A stretch of DNA of 6,905 bases from Terriglobia bacterium (GTDB lineage: Bacteria > Acidobacteriota > Terriglobia > UBA7540), in contig JASHYZ010000445.1 in assembly GCA_030042795.1 (NCBI GenBank), positions 1-6,905 of the forward strand, read 5' to 3'. Position numbers and translations under genes: made by a program. The notes beneath the pieces were generated by a model. The model was not told the DNA's origin, searched no databases, and was given only the letters and a program-made list of their open reading frames with translations. Shown piece by piece: positions 6,051 through 6,905 of this stretch (the stretch's first letter is position 1; every line of letters starts with the position of its first letter).

Positions 6051-6133
6051 TGCCATTCCCGGAGCGAGGAATTTTGCTCTGAAACTGAATGGACTACGAG
6101 ATTCCTCGTCGCTTGCGGCTCCTCGGAATGACA
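6051..6133. repeat. Inverted pair of REP-like 'CATTCC-GAGGAG' intergenic units
   Basis: The left unit (6051-6075) reads TGCCATTCCCGGAGCGAGGA then ATTTT. The right unit (6099-6133) is its approximate reverse complement: on the minus strand it begins TGTCATTCCGAGGAGCCGC and ends in a CGAGGAATCT motif. The two units differ in the middle by an insertion in the right copy. Together they could fold into a long imperfect hairpin. Repeats of this type are dispersed between genes in many bacteria, including acidobacteria (recalled). They often yield spurious predicted peptides such as 'CHSEEPQATRN', which the minus strand gives here. Confidence 0.7.
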
Positions 6134-6478
6134 GTTTGGACGCGTTTTCAGCGAACTGCTAAGCCCCAGTACCCGAAGGGCAAATGTGACGGTCCACAAC
6201 TCATAGATATTGTGGAGGCTCACAGTTATTTAAGCTCTGTTGCAAACCACACCACGCCACTGCGCGTCTAACAGAACTAACGCGCTGCAGCCTTGCTGTG
6301 AGCGCGGTAACGGACAAAGGGAAGGTCAGCGCCGGTACTGAACATGTAATTTTACTGAGGACTCTGACGTCTTCAGTGCTGAGTCGTCTTGCTGTTGAGT
6401 CTCGCCCTCACTCGCGAGATTGGAGTAACCGAGGGAAACTTTTTGACGTCCAACAGCGTAATAGTAACTGAAAGATGC

Positions 6479-6485
6479 AAGGAGG
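6479..6485 (+). promoter_or_regulatory. Perfect Shine-Dalgarno AAGGAGG
   Basis: AAGGAGG is followed by CTGTG and ATG at 6491. This sets the start of the small downstream gene. The frame stays open further upstream, but those starts have no comparable site. Confidence 0.85.
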
Positions 6486-6490
6486 CTGTG

Positions 6491-6781
6491 ATGTTGATTC
6501 GGCTTAATCATAAACCGGCAATCGATAACATCCACAACTACCCGCAAAGCATTGTCGATCGGTTGTCCACTTTGCTCACCGTTGGCGCTGTCGCTGACGT
6601 AGACCCCCGCCGAAAAGGTTTCTACGACGTTGCGGATGCCGGCCGCACCTTTTTTATCCACATCTCGCCAGTTAGCGGTAAAGTGTTCCTGTTGGCAAGC
6701 TGGCAGGTTGAACCGTCCCTTCCCTTGGTGGCGCGCGCAGCAACAGCTCAGGCTTTTGAATGTTCAGCTCACTTGGCCTGA
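6491..6781 (+). CDS. Conserved-looking hypothetical protein, 96 residues
   Basis: I cannot assign a named family or function. The ATG sits 5 nt after a perfect AAGGAGG, a strong case for translation. The protein is soluble, with no signal peptide or membrane segment. Visible elements are an N-terminal amphipathic region (NIHNYPQSIVDRLSTLLTVG), a DPRRKGFYDV segment, and a C-terminal strand-rich core FFIHISPVSGKVFLLASW. The latter pattern resembles short acidobacterial hypotheticals with 'YPxxIVxxLRxLL...PDPRRxxFYEV...FYIHISPxxGKVxLLAxW' (recalled, unchecked). The acidic-basic alternation and small size suit a small alpha/beta accessory or regulatory protein, but that is inference. The minus-strand frame opposite (6326-6661) has no ribosome-binding site and is taken as a mirror frame. 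No operon partner is visible within the window. Confidence 0.78.
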   Translation: MLIRLNHKPAIDNIHNYPQSIVDRLSTLLTVGAVADVDPRRKGFYDVADAGRTFFIHISPVSGKVFLLASWQVEPSLPLVARAATAQAFECSAHLA

Positions 6782-6905
6782 TTGCGCGATTGGCTCAGTG
6801 GTTCACTCATTCATCAGCAGCTCCGCAGAGCAACACAAGGCGGCCGCGTGCTCAGCCGGCGGGCCATGAGTCAATCGCTCGATTCTTCAACCCATGGTCG
6901 TCAAA
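6782..6905. other. Right-edge tail; only an unsupported possible gene start
   Basis: An ATG at 6866 opens a frame (MSQSLDSSTHGRQ...) that runs off the right edge. The bases before it (CAGCCGGCGGGCC) contain no clear Shine-Dalgarno, and 13 codons are too few to judge. Nothing else was recognised here. Confidence 0.3.

Larger units (their letters stand above)
5882..6490. other. Intergenic region, 609 bp, no supported gene
   Basis: Frames here translate repeats and have no start signals. The contents are the post-protease hairpin (5896-5934), an inverted pair of REP-like units (6051-6133), a 7-bp stem TCCACAA/TTGTGGA (6193-6216), a 6-bp stem GCGCGT/ACGCGC (6262-6285), and two copies of TGACGTC (6365-6371, 6444-6450). 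TTGACG at 6443-6448 resembles a -35 box, but no -10 can be placed that would leave room for the ribosome-binding site of the next gene. The real promoter was not located. Confidence 0.65.

Noticed and set aside
5809..6223. Frames at 5809-6162 (+) and 6020-6223 (-)
   Set aside because: They translate the REP-like repeats (for example RDSSSLAAPRNDS and NCHSEEPQATRN), a known source of spurious proteins.
6443..6470. Promoter TTGACG with -10 TAACTG for the small hypothetical gene
   Set aside because: The -10 is a poor match, and the implied transcription start would fall on or next to the Shine-Dalgarno.
6326..6661. 111-codon minus-strand frame opposite the small hypothetical gene
   Set aside because: No Shine-Dalgarno or recognisable domain; the plus-strand gene has a perfect ribosome-binding site.
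6780..6835. tRNA-like D-arm string GGCTCAGTGGTTC
   Set aside because: No T-loop GTTCRA motif, acceptor stem or anticodon arm can be placed around it.
6866..6905. Start of another gene at ATG 6866
   Set aside because: Only 13 codons are visible and no Shine-Dalgarno precedes it; it cannot be supported from this window.

Overview
The window looks like ordinary chromosome from a GC-rich, free-living bacterium. The best guess is an Acidobacteriota member. This rests on family resemblance recalled from memory: the two small hypothetical proteins, the WGN-repeat subtilase and the 'CATTCCGAGGAG...' intergenic repeats all resemble acidobacterial sequences. No rRNA, tRNA or other taxonomic marker is present. 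Codons are GC-rich in the left third and somewhat less so on the right.

Layout: (1) 2-2020, + strand: the 3' three-quarters or more of a membrane-integral proton-pumping pyrophosphatase, cut by the left edge. (2) 2021-2567: a gene-free stretch with a GC-rich hairpin (2092-2131) and a 362-bp nested inverted-repeat element (2140-2501) that resembles a non-autonomous mobile or REP/MITE-like unit. (3) 2568-2972, - strand: a small secreted proline-rich/coiled-coil protein of unknown function, convergent with the pyrophosphatase gene. (4) 2973-3186: a divergent intergenic region. (5) 3187-3816, + strand: a nitroreductase-family FMN oxidoreductase. (6) 3817-4126: a leader region with several potential hairpins. 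(7) 4127-5881, + strand: a secreted subtilisin-family (S8) protease with signal peptide, I9-type propeptide, intact catalytic residues and a C-terminal tandem QSVWGN hexapeptide array. (8) 5882-6490: non-coding, with a strong hairpin just after the protease stop and a pair of inverted REP-like units. (9) 6491-6781, + strand: a 96-residue conserved-looking hypothetical protein behind a perfect Shine-Dalgarno. (10) 6782-6905: a short tail with only an unsupported possible start of another gene.

The genes look like independent single-gene transcription units. They change strand or are separated by more than 200 bp, and nothing suggests a shared pathway. There is no phage, CRISPR, toxin-antitoxin, transposase or defence gene. 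The most interesting items are the nested palindromic element at 2140-2501, the hexapeptide-register WG array on the protease, the lysine-containing divergent pyrophosphatase type, and the structured leader of the protease gene. None of these amounts to a demonstrably new biological system.
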